DNA from: JALZUR01 sp965205365
GTDB lineage: Bacteria; Bdellovibrionota; Bdellovibrionia; Bdellovibrionales; UBA1609
NCBI GenBank assembly: GCA_965205365.1
Contig: CBDBGT010000013.1
Coordinates: forward strand, 462,028 to 526,027
Length of the DNA: 64,000 bases
Direction of reading: 5' to 3'
Each line of letters starts with the position of its first letter. Position 1 is the stretch's first letter. A model generated the notes under the pieces. That model did no database searches, was not told the origin of the DNA, and saw only the letters and a list, made by a program, of their open reading frames with translations. The position numbers and the translations under genes were made by a program. Shown one piece after another: positions 18,433-25,633 of this stretch.

Positions 18433-18687
18433 GCAAAAGCACTCATTAACGCTGGGGCAAATTTAGATGTTAAAGACTATGTCTATAATAGGACAGCTTT
18501 AATATATACTGCAATAATAGGCGAAACAGACGCTGCAAAAGCACTCATTAACGCTGGGGCAAATTTAGATGTTAAAGACTATGTCTATAATAGGACAGCT
18601 TTAATATATACTGCAATAATAGGCGAAACAGACGCTGCAAAAGCACTCATTAACGCTGGAGCAAATTTAGATGTTAAAGACTATGTC
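18433..18687 (+). repeat. 102-bp tandem DNA repeats inside the ankyrin gene
   Basis: Units beginning at 18433, 18535 and 18637 have a period of exactly 102 bp (34 codons, one ankyrin repeat each). The first two units are identical by eye apart from at most a base or two, and the third matches until about 18687. Near-identity at DNA level, including third codon positions, shows recent unequal crossing-over or slippage, not old repeat divergence. Confidence 0.85.
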
Positions 18688-18721
18688 GGTATGACAGCTC
18701 TAATATATGCTGCAAGAAGAG

Positions 18722-20204
18722 GGTTCACCGTTATCTAGAAGGGTGTGATCCATGCCAACAAGCCTAAAGTCCTGAAAAAGATAAACAAGCTCCCTCCACA
18801 CAATTAAAATTTGGTTACTAAATAAACTAAATTGTCGGAGGATTAAATGGAGCTATTTGAAAAGTTAATCGTAAAATCACTAGGTCTTCAAGGTGTAAAA
18901 TTAGAAAACTGGGAGGCTTGTGATAAAGAGTTAAAACTAGTCCTTTACGCAAAACAAGATCGTGAAAATGTAGGCTGTAATCAATGTGGCTGCCAAATAT
19001 CTCATGTCCATGAGTGGAAGCTTCGAAAAATTAAAGCTTCTCCAATAGGCTCATATGAAGAGGTGTGGATTTACTTAAAACAGCTTCGAGGGCACTGCTT
19101 AATGTGTGATGATAAAGTCAGATCAGCTGGTGTTGATTTTACTCACCCTAATTTTGAAAACTTAACTTACTCACTTGTAGAAAAAGCAGGACGTCTTTGT
19201 GAAGAGATGACTTGTGAGTCAGTTGCTAGAATTTTAAGAATGAACCCCAAGACTGTGTGGAATTTGGATCAGTACCGGATGAAGCAAATAAAACCTCTTT
19301 TAAGCTATGCTGAAAGAAAGTTAGATTTAGAGCAGATGTCATCTGATGAGGTGCACTTTAGAACTATTTTTGGAAAGAAGTCTTGTGACAAGAATACGAT
19401 TAAGTTCATCACAAATTTAGTCTGTACGAAGATGAGAAAGGTGCTCTCAAATGCAATGGGCAGAAAGGGTTCAAGCTTACTTAATTGTTTAAAGGTATTA
19501 ACAAAAGAGCAGCTAGATAAGATCAAGTTTTTTGCAGTTGATATGCATGATGCTTTTATTGAGGCTGTGATAGGTAAATGTGAGAATGCTAAGGTCTGTG
19601 TTGATAGGTTCCATGTTGCAGAAGGGCTAAATAATTTTTTTGATGATGTGAGAAAATTTGAGTTTAAAAAAGCTAAAGAAAATGAAGATAAGTTTTTAAT
19701 GGATGTGCTAGCACCTCATAAAAGATATATTTTAGTGGAGCGTGAGAAGAATTTATCTAAAGGAGATTTTACTAAATTAGAGAGGCTTTTAGATGTGAAT
19801 AAGAACATTTTTAAAGCTTCAGTTTTAGTTGAGCACTTCCATAAAGTTTTAGATCAAAAGAATGTAAAAGACTTTAGAAAAGCTCTGGTTCTTTGGTACC
19901 GATATGCAAGAGAGTCAAAATTAAAGCCCTTTTTGAAATTTGCAAAAACCTTAAGAAAGTACAGAGGTTACATTGAAGGATATATTATGTCTGGGCTCAC
20001 AACAGCAGTAAGTGAAGGCTTAAACAACAAGATTAAAGTGCTTAGAAGGATGGGCTATGGTTACACAAACCCAGAGTCATTTATGCACAAAATACTGCAG
20101 CGATGTGGACTTTTAAACTCAAATTACATCAATACTTCAAGTTGGTACTGGCCACCTCAAATGAGATTGGCACAAACTACACCCTTCTAGATAACGGAGA
20201 GGCC
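18722..20204 (+). mobile_element. ISL3-family insertion sequence
   Basis: About 1,483 bp, with ends that share a 19-bp perfect core (CCGTTATCTAGAAGGGTGT) preceded by GG-starting outer bases, as in ISL3 elements. It is flanked by a perfect 8-bp duplication AAGAAGAG (18714-18721 and 20205-20212), the size expected for the family. It carries a complete transposase. Removing it joins the ankyrin codons AARRG and TIDTAKAL in frame, which independently fixes the boundaries. Confidence 0.9.
18847..20190 (+). CDS. ISL3-family transposase
   Basis: 447 residues. An N-terminal Cys-X2-Cys zinc-ribbon-like region (CNQCGC, then CLMCDDK) is followed by a helix-turn-helix near CESVARILRMNPKTVW and a DDE core with MSSDEVHF, FFAVDMHDAF and the C-terminal SEGLNNKIKVLRRMGYGYTN. 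These are classic ISL3 features. GGAGG lies five bases before the ATG. The frame is intact. Confidence 0.92.
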   Translation: MELFEKLIVKSLGLQGVKLENWEACDKELKLVLYAKQDRENVGCNQCGCQISHVHEWKLRKIKASPIGSYEEVWIYLKQLRGHCLMCDDKVRSAGVDFTHPNFENLTYSLVEKAGRLCEEMTCESVARILRMNPKTVWNLDQYRMKQIKPLLSYAERKLDLEQMSSDEVHFRTIFGKKSCDKNTIKFITNLVCTKMRKVLSNAMGRKGSSLLNCLKVLTKEQLDKIKFFAVDMHDAFIEAVIGKCENAKVCVDRFHVAEGLNNFFDDVRKFEFKKAKENEDKFLMDVLAPHKRYILVEREKNLSKGDFTKLERLLDVNKNIFKASVLVEHFHKVLDQKNVKDFRKALVLWYRYARESKLKPFLKFAKTLRKYRGYIEGYIMSGLTTAVSEGLNNKIKVLRRMGYGYTNPESFMHKILQRCGLLNSNYINTSSWYWPPQMRLAQTTPF

Positions 20205-20397
20205 AAGAAGAGGTACAATAGACACTGCAAAAGCACTCATTAACGCTGGGGCAAATTTAGATGTTAAAGACAGGAGTTTTAATAAGACAGCTCTAGAATG
20301 GGCTAAAATGATTGGTAGGCGGCCTATTGTAATACTTTTAAGAGGAGTAGTAGAAAATCGAATATTTTCAGACTCTATCGGCCAGAACCACCTTTAA

Positions 20398-20651
20398 AAA
20401 AACGGAGAGGGTAAATTGAGAGTCAAGAAATGTCATTGCTAATGAAATTATACATGAAAACTATAGTCAAAAACGTATACATTTCACCTAGTGTTGGCAA
20501 GAAACTTGCCTTAATAGCAACAATAACAAAAGCTTTAATAGTTTATGGACATGGGGTGCATAAAAGAATTAGAAAGTAACAAATAATGGATATGAGATTT
20601 TTATTATATAAAGTGTGATCCATATCTTAAATAAATCAAGGAGGTTTTCTT
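20398..20651 (+). other. Intergenic region between ankyrin paralogues
   Basis: 254 bp with no recognised gene. A 45-codon open frame (20442-20579) has no ribosome site and I do not call it. The last 15 bases contain AAGGAGG, the ribosome site of the downstream ankyrin gene. Confidence 0.5.
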
Positions 20652-21545
20652 ATGAAAACATTAATTTTAATAATGGGACTTTTACTGCCCTTTATAAGTT
20701 TTGCCATTGGTGATGGTACTAATTCCGCTAAGGATTGTGAACATATATTATTTAGCAATAGGGCTAAAGCCGTTGAGTACTTTGTCAGTAAAAAATCTGG
20801 CTGCTTAAAATTTATAAATAATCAAAACGACACAGGCGGCACGTCTCTACATATAGCTGCAACGAGAAATGACGACACCATTTTAAAAGCGCTTATTAAA
20901 GCTGGAGCAGATTTAGATAATCAAGATCACCTTGGGAGAACAGCACTACATAACGCTATAATGATAGGTAACAGCGTCATTGTAGAGGCACTCATTAAAG
21001 CTGGAGCAAATTTAGATGTTAAAGATATTTTTGGTAGGACAGCTTTAATATATGCTGTAAGAATAGGCGAAACAGACGCTGCAAAAGCACTCATTAACGC
21101 TGGAGCAGATTTAGATATTCAAGACCGTCGTTTTGGTATGACAGCTTTAATACATGCTGTAAGAATAGGCGAAACAGACGCTGCAAAAGCACTCATTAAC
21201 GCTGGAGCAGATTTAAATATTCAAAGTAAAACGGGTCTCACAGCTTTAATGACGGCTGTAATCTTTGATAACACAGCCACTACAAGTATACTCGTTAATG
21301 CTGGGGCAGATTTAAATATTCAAAATAAAACGGGTCCCACAGCTTTAATGATGGCTGCACTCCTTGATAACGCAGCCACTGCAAGTATACTCATTAAAGC
21401 TGGAGCAAATTTAGATATTAAAAATATTTTTGGTAGGACAGCTCTAGAATTGGCTAAAATGAATGGTAATCGGGCTACTGCAATACTTATAAAAAAAGCA
21501 GCAATTCAAAGGTTTTCAGACTCTCTCGGCCAAAACTACCCTTAA
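20652..21545 (+). CDS. Secreted ankyrin-repeat protein (intact paralogue)
   Basis: 297 residues. Signal peptide with a Leu/Ile-rich core and cleavage probably after SFA near residue 18; a short domain with two cysteines (KDCEHI, SGCLKF); then about seven ankyrin repeats of 33-34 residues from about residue 60, with the usual TALIYAV and ALINAGADL turns; and a short tail with FSDSLGQ. It probably binds a protein partner outside the cytoplasm, possibly a predatory or host-interaction factor, but this is speculation. A strong AAGGAGG precedes the ATG. It shares an identical 194-bp block with the disrupted neighbour. Confidence 0.85.
   Translation: MKTLILIMGLLLPFISFAIGDGTNSAKDCEHILFSNRAKAVEYFVSKKSGCLKFINNQNDTGGTSLHIAATRNDDTILKALIKAGADLDNQDHLGRTALHNAIMIGNSVIVEALIKAGANLDVKDIFGRTALIYAVRIGETDAAKALINAGADLDIQDRRFGMTALIHAVRIGETDAAKALINAGADLNIQSKTGLTALMTAVIFDNTATTSILVNAGADLNIQNKTGPTALMMAALLDNAATASILIKAGANLDIKNIFGRTALELAKMNGNRATAILIKKAAIQRFSDSLGQNYP
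20910..21103 (+). repeat. 194-bp block identical to the upstream ankyrin gene
   Basis: Matches the upstream gene at 17236-17278 joined to 18305-18455 (the IS982 insertion splits the other copy) with no mismatch that I can see, while flanking repeats differ at many positions. The likely cause is gene conversion or a recent segmental duplication before the IS982 insertion. Confidence 0.85.
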
Positions 21546-21701
21546 AAGAAAAGAGTAATGCCTACAAGGAGGCTATTGGTTATTACAAAGAAGGTAATTA
21601 ATTTAATAGCTTTTCCTTTAAATTGTTTTGTCGAGTAGAACTCATAATAACCTCCTTAGGTTAAATTTAATTTTAACTTCGGCTATCTGAGAACCCTCAC
21701 A

Positions 21702-21734
21702 GAACCCTGCATGAAGTTTTCCCTCACAAGGCTC
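21702..21734 (-). ncRNA. Group II intron domain V remnant
   Basis: A 33-base hairpin on the minus strand begins GAGCC and ends GGGTTC, with an inner stem closed by a GAAAA-like loop, matching the layout of group II intron domain V (normally 34 bases). It lies about 25 bases after the end of the reverse-transcriptase reading frame on the same strand, as expected for the intron 3' region. The ORF read across it (21642-21827) is not a protein gene. Confidence 0.65.
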
Positions 21735-21759
21735 TTCAGCTAAATATTCACTTACTTCG

Positions 21760-22258
21760 TTATCGAGTATACAAGTCATACTTAATCCTTGGTTGTGGCA
21801 GAGGATTACAATCAAGATAGCTAACAAATATCTCCCACGTCATGCTTCTCTTTTGGCTTCTTCTGTTAATCCACTTAAAAATTAATTTCATAGCCTCCCA
21901 CTGAAACTATATTTCTAATTTTCTTCAACCAGATATTTAGTTCTGTTAATCCTTTACGAAGTTTTTCTTTCTGGGTTTTATGTCCCATAATAAAATAACC
22001 TCTTCGACTTGCGGTACAGTAATGAGTAAAACCCAAGAAGTTAAAAGTTTGCGTTCGATCGCCTTGCCCCTTCTTAAAAGAGTTCCAACCGTCTCTTCCA
22101 AACCTTACATTTGAAGTCTTTTCTTTAGACACATTCAAATTAAATTTTAAAAGTCTCTTTTCAAGGTCAATTATAAAACTATTCCCATCCTTTTTATTTT
22201 CACAGCAAACAATAAAATCATCGCAGTAACGAATCATTCCAACCCTGGCTCTACTTGA
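21760..22258 (-). pseudogene. Group II intron reverse transcriptase/maturase, 3' fragment with frameshift
   Basis: The frame from about 22258 encodes the RT active-site strand MIRYCDDFIVCC (YxDD), then the palm and thumb up to about 21890. The reading then continues in another frame as KWINRRSQKRSMTW and PLPQPRIKYDLY, the usual C-terminal maturase signature, to a stop at 21760. The 5' half, including the GTPQGG region, is missing: it is cut by the decayed ISNCY-like element and the IS3 remnant. Non-functional. Confidence 0.85.
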
Positions 22259-22271
22259 TAGCTGAGATTCC

Positions 22272-23722
22272 TGTCATTACCAAGGGAAACTGTCACCTTA
22301 ATTACCAAGGGATTATGTCAGTATCGGTGGGTTAAAAAAACACTTAACTTAACCAGCAATCTATACAAGCCTTTAAACTACCTTTTGTGGGCCCATGCTT
22401 TTCCCTGGTTCTTAATGCAATAGTTTGAAGGTTGTTCCATCACTCATATATATCTAATCTTTCCCCTACTTAAGTTTAGGGAGAAATATTTTTTTATAAA
22501 TTTTGAAACTTAAGCTTCTCCAAGATGAGGATTCTGTATAGAAAAATTAACAACAAGTTTTTCATCTGTCATCATCTTTTTATTTTTAGAATAAAACTCA
22601 GCTTTAAACGTTTTAATAAAATAAAACTCTCCCCTAGTCTCTATAACTTTTTTTACTCGATATATTTTTTGCCTAGAAATTTTTGTTATTTGTGAGGCTT
22701 TACTCACACTATTTAATTCTTTAGAAAGCCTAACTGCCTTAACTATTTCTTTGGCCTCAGTTTCCCTAGAGGTTACAACTTTTGATCTTTTATTTTCAGA
22801 TACATTTAAAATTTTATCTGCAAAATAAAAACCTACTTCTCCATTTAAATTTGTTCTAATTTCTACTCTGTAATTAACAAGAGAATTTTTTAATTTTGAA
22901 ACTATAGAGTAGTCCCCTCCTTTATAACTAAAAGTATGGTCTTTATTTATTTTTCTATACTCTTTAATGTTAAATACGCTGGTTAGTTTCTTCTTATCTC
23001 TAACTTTAGTGTATTCACAGGTTGTTTCTACAGGCATAACAGTTATTTTTTTATTCCAATATAAAGGGATAAATTTAGTTTTTAAAAAATTATTAGCTTC
23101 TTTCATAGTGGTAATATTATTTAGTCTTAATTCTGGAACTAAACGGTCTTGTAGAGTGTTAAAGGAGCGTTCAACTCGTCCTTTGCCCTCTGGAGAGTTG
23201 GCAAAAATAATTTGAATACCGAGCTCCTCACAGGCTCTTTGTGCTTATGAAAAATAACATCGCTTAGGCCCACCAAAAATACCAGTTCTATGAACATATA
23301 AGGTCTTAAAAACACCTTTTTTTAAGATTAAATCTTTTAAATGAGCAAGATTTAAATCAAAATATTTGTTTTTAATTAATTTTTGCACTTTTAGTTTTAT
23401 TTTATCAGAAATTTTATTTTTAGGTTTAGAATTTATATTTTTATGAAGAATAAAACTGACGCCAAGTTTGCGGTAGCCTTTTAAATATCGTTGAATTGTT
23501 CTTCTTGATTTATTTAAAATTTTTTGAGCATTTAGAATACTTATTTTTTTATTATCAATTTTGGTTATTATATCAATTTTAAGCTGTTTTGTTGAATTTA
23601 TAATCACTGCCTACCTCGCCCCTTCATTTTATTGTTTAAAATACAATACAATAATTTAACGCTGTGTGAGCGTCAGTTTCCCTTGGTAATTAAGAGGTGA
23701 CAGTTTCCCTTGGTAATGACAA
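22272..23722 (-). mobile_element. Decayed ISNCY/IS1202-like element
   Basis: About 1,450 bp with matching ends: TGTCATTACCAAGGGAAACT at the left and its complement at the right (within a base), each followed by a second ACCAAGGG motif. A 16-bp sequence, TGATAGCTGAGATTCC, flanks both sides (22256-22271 and 23723-23738), consistent with a target duplication. The one gene is defective. Family assignment rests on the transposase; the boundary at the right is uncertain by one base. Confidence 0.7.
22510..23607 (-). pseudogene. ISNCY-type transposase, internally deleted
   Basis: Two minus-strand ORFs (23245-23607 and 22510-23106) lie in one frame, separated by a single TAA at 23245-23247. The N-terminal part is the helix-turn-helix (RRTIQRYLKGYRKLG). 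The C-terminal part has ELGIQIIFANSPEGKGRVER with the DDE glutamate, and the FLKTKFIPLYWN tail typical of this family. About 100 residues containing the first catalytic Asp are missing, and the second position reads YVHR where YVDR is usual. About 366 codons remain, against roughly 450-500 in the family. Inactive. Confidence 0.8.
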
Positions 23723-23798
23723 TGATAGCTGAGATTCCCCAAGAACACTGGACAGTTTTTTAAGTGCGAACTAAGCCTAAAAAGGAAGTTAGAAAAGC

Positions 23799-24121
23799 AT
23801 GGAAGACAGAAACAAAGAAGAAGGTATCATAGGGCCTGAGAAAAAGAAAAAAAGATTTTTTTCAGAAGAGTTTAAGAAAGAAGCTGTAGAGCTGACTGAT
23901 AGGATTGGAAACTCTCAAGGAGCATTAGATCTTGGAGAAAAAAGTTAAATCCAACTGCTTTGGACTCATTTAAGAGTAAAAATAAGAAATCTTATTCTGA
24001 GCTTGAAAAAGAAGTTAAACGTCTTAAAAAAGAGCTTGGCTAGATGGAAGAGATCAACAAAGTTCTAAAAAAAAGCACTGCAATCTTCTCATCTTTTTTT
24101 TACAGTGTACCTAAACCCTGA
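23799..24121 (+). pseudogene. IS3-family orfA remnant
   Basis: Starts with a Lys-rich ORF whose KRFFSEEFKKEAVELTDRIG is the helix-turn-helix of an IS3-type orfA. After about 46 codons it needs a frame change to continue as a Leu-zipper segment (SYSELEKEVKRLKKELG), then stops, and orfB is absent. The bases before it (ACACTGGACAG) look like an IS3 terminal repeat. The 92 bases to 24213 hold only the ribosome site of the next gene. Confidence 0.75.
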
Positions 24122-24213
24122 TCTTTTATACAGAAGGGTGACCATCTGACAAAAATTGGCACTCCCTTTGCTACATAGTTTGTGTTTTAAATCACTTTAA
24201 AGGGGAAACCAAA

Positions 24214-25563
24214 ATGAAGGCAATTATACTGTCAAAAAAGTTAACACCTGCTAAAAATATTATTCACTTTTTATCTGTATCAATGCTTATATCTTTTTTT
24301 AATATATCAGTTTCTGCTAATGAAAATGAATTAGGAAGCTCAAAAAATGAACTAAGTTATCAACAATATAGCCTAGATAGATGTGATCGTTTAAATAGTG
24401 AGGAAAGCCAGGCACGCACAGATCTTATTAAAGCATGTACCAAAGCTGGATTAGGAATGACTGCGGCAACCTGCTCTGATCGCTTAGAAACTTGCTCTAG
24501 TAGCGATTCTAAAGAGCATCCTTATTGTTTAAATAATGCAACATCAACAGATGAATTAAAAACAGCTGAGGAAAGAGTTGATAAAATTAGAACCCGTTTA
24601 AACAGTTTACAAGGAGATTATGAGGAACTTACTGAAAAAGCTGTTGATATTGCTCGTCTCAAACTAGAAGCCCACTCAAAGCGTGAACAAACACTAGCAG
24701 AAATTTCTTCTGGTCGAGCAAATGCTTTACAAATTGAAATTAATAGTCTGGAAGTAATTAGTACTAACATAGCTCAAAAGTATGAAGAGCTTAATTTAAT
24801 TCAACTAAACTTAAGAAAGTTTGTTTTGGACAATGAACTAAAATGCCGTGAAGATGCTAAGAAAGTTAAATCAGCATATATTAAAGCAATAAACTCAAAC
24901 GGTGTAAATGGACAAAAACAATACCTAACACACACACAACTCATAAGCCGCGCAGGTTTAAGTGTTAGTGATGCTGGCACTATTAAATACAACCGGCACC
25001 TTAGAAACTGCACAGCTTTATACACAAAAGATGGGGCTAGAACAGGCTTTGGATCACAGTACAGGTTTCAACAACGCCTTATTAATAGTAAAAAATCTAT
25101 TATTAATAGAGAATTAGCCAAATTGCACCAACAAAAAACTAAGGTTAAAGCTCAAAAAGCTAAAACTCTAATGACTCTAAATGCCTTACAGGCTCAGGCT
25201 GTTATCGAACACTCAAGAGCCTTAGAAAATATTGAAAACCAATCCCTTGCTGTTCGCGACAAAGGGTCGTCTATCCAATCAAAAATTCTAAAAACTCAAC
25301 AGGAACTAGGGTCTGCTAGAACAAATGCTGGAATGACGTCTAATAACTCTCTAGTCCATGCAGCTTTAAACCGCATATTTAAATCACCAGCACCACCTAG
25401 TATAACAGTGGCTTCTGAGTCTAAAATTGATGCTTTTAATAATGCAAATGCACTGCGCATTCAACTCAAAGACGCTGAAAGAAGCAACAATGATTGTGAT
25501 TCAATTGTAGAGGAACTTAAAGATGTTGCTCAAAATACCACTCCTCCTCCTAGCCAAAACTAA
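24214..25563 (+). CDS. Secreted coiled-coil protein of unknown function
   Basis: 449 residues with a signal peptide (long basic start, hydrophobic core around residues 20-32, cleavage near VSA). The mature N-terminus holds about seven cysteines within ~80 residues (DRCDRL, KACTKAG, ATCSD, ETCSS, PYCLNN), suggesting disulfides. Then come two long heptad-rich helical regions (about residues 108-210 and 285-360) and a low-complexity Pro-rich tail. AAAGGGG precedes the ATG at good spacing. It sits between the mobile island and the PBP1A gene. No family recognised. Confidence 0.7.
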   Translation: MKAIILSKKLTPAKNIIHFLSVSMLISFFNISVSANENELGSSKNELSYQQYSLDRCDRLNSEESQARTDLIKACTKAGLGMTAATCSDRLETCSSSDSKEHPYCLNNATSTDELKTAEERVDKIRTRLNSLQGDYEELTEKAVDIARLKLEAHSKREQTLAEISSGRANALQIEINSLEVISTNIAQKYEELNLIQLNLRKFVLDNELKCREDAKKVKSAYIKAINSNGVNGQKQYLTHTQLISRAGLSVSDAGTIKYNRHLRNCTALYTKDGARTGFGSQYRFQQRLINSKKSIINRELAKLHQQKTKVKAQKAKTLMTLNALQAQAVIEHSRALENIENQSLAVRDKGSSIQSKILKTQQELGSARTNAGMTSNNSLVHAALNRIFKSPAPPSITVASESKIDAFNNANALRIQLKDAERSNNDCDSIVEELKDVAQNTTPPPSQN

Positions 25564-25633
25564 TGATTTTTAACTAGAAAACTATACACAGCCCCTGTTT
25601 AAGCAGTAGTATTTAATCTTTCAAGGGGCTTTT

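Larger units (their letters stand above)
16858..20397 (+). pseudogene. Secreted ankyrin-repeat protein gene split by two insertion sequences
   Basis: The gene starts at ATG 16858 with AAGGAA upstream and encodes a Sec signal peptide (cleavage near SLG, residue 22). An N-terminal domain and ankyrin repeats follow. It is interrupted at 17279 by an IS982-type element and at 18722 by an ISL3-type element. If both elements and one copy of each target duplication are removed, the frame runs unbroken from 16858 to the stop at 20397, about 340 residues: segments 16858-17278, 18305-18721 and 20213-20397. The C-terminus (FSDSIGQNHL) matches that of the intact paralogue at 20652 (FSDSLGQNYP). Ankyrin repeats mediate protein binding; export suggests a periplasmic or extracellular target. 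Residual ORFs at 16858-17319 and 18253-18738 are fragments with IS-derived ends. Confidence 0.9.

Noticed and set aside
18433..18738. Regularly spaced direct repeats that could suggest a CRISPR array
   Set aside because: The period is 102 bp with no unique spacers, and it translates in frame as ankyrin repeats.
18720..20205. ISL3 insertion without a target duplication
   Set aside because: Using only the 19-bp perfect repeat gave mismatched flanks; extending the ends by 6-7 bases to GG-starting termini reveals the 8-bp duplication AAGAAGAG and restores the ankyrin frame.
20442..20579. 45-residue ORF between the ankyrin genes
   Set aside because: No ribosome site, no recognisable family and AT-rich composition; chance is likely.
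21642..21827. 61-residue minus-strand ORF
   Set aside because: It reads across the group II intron domain V and 3' end; the sequence is explained as structured intron RNA.
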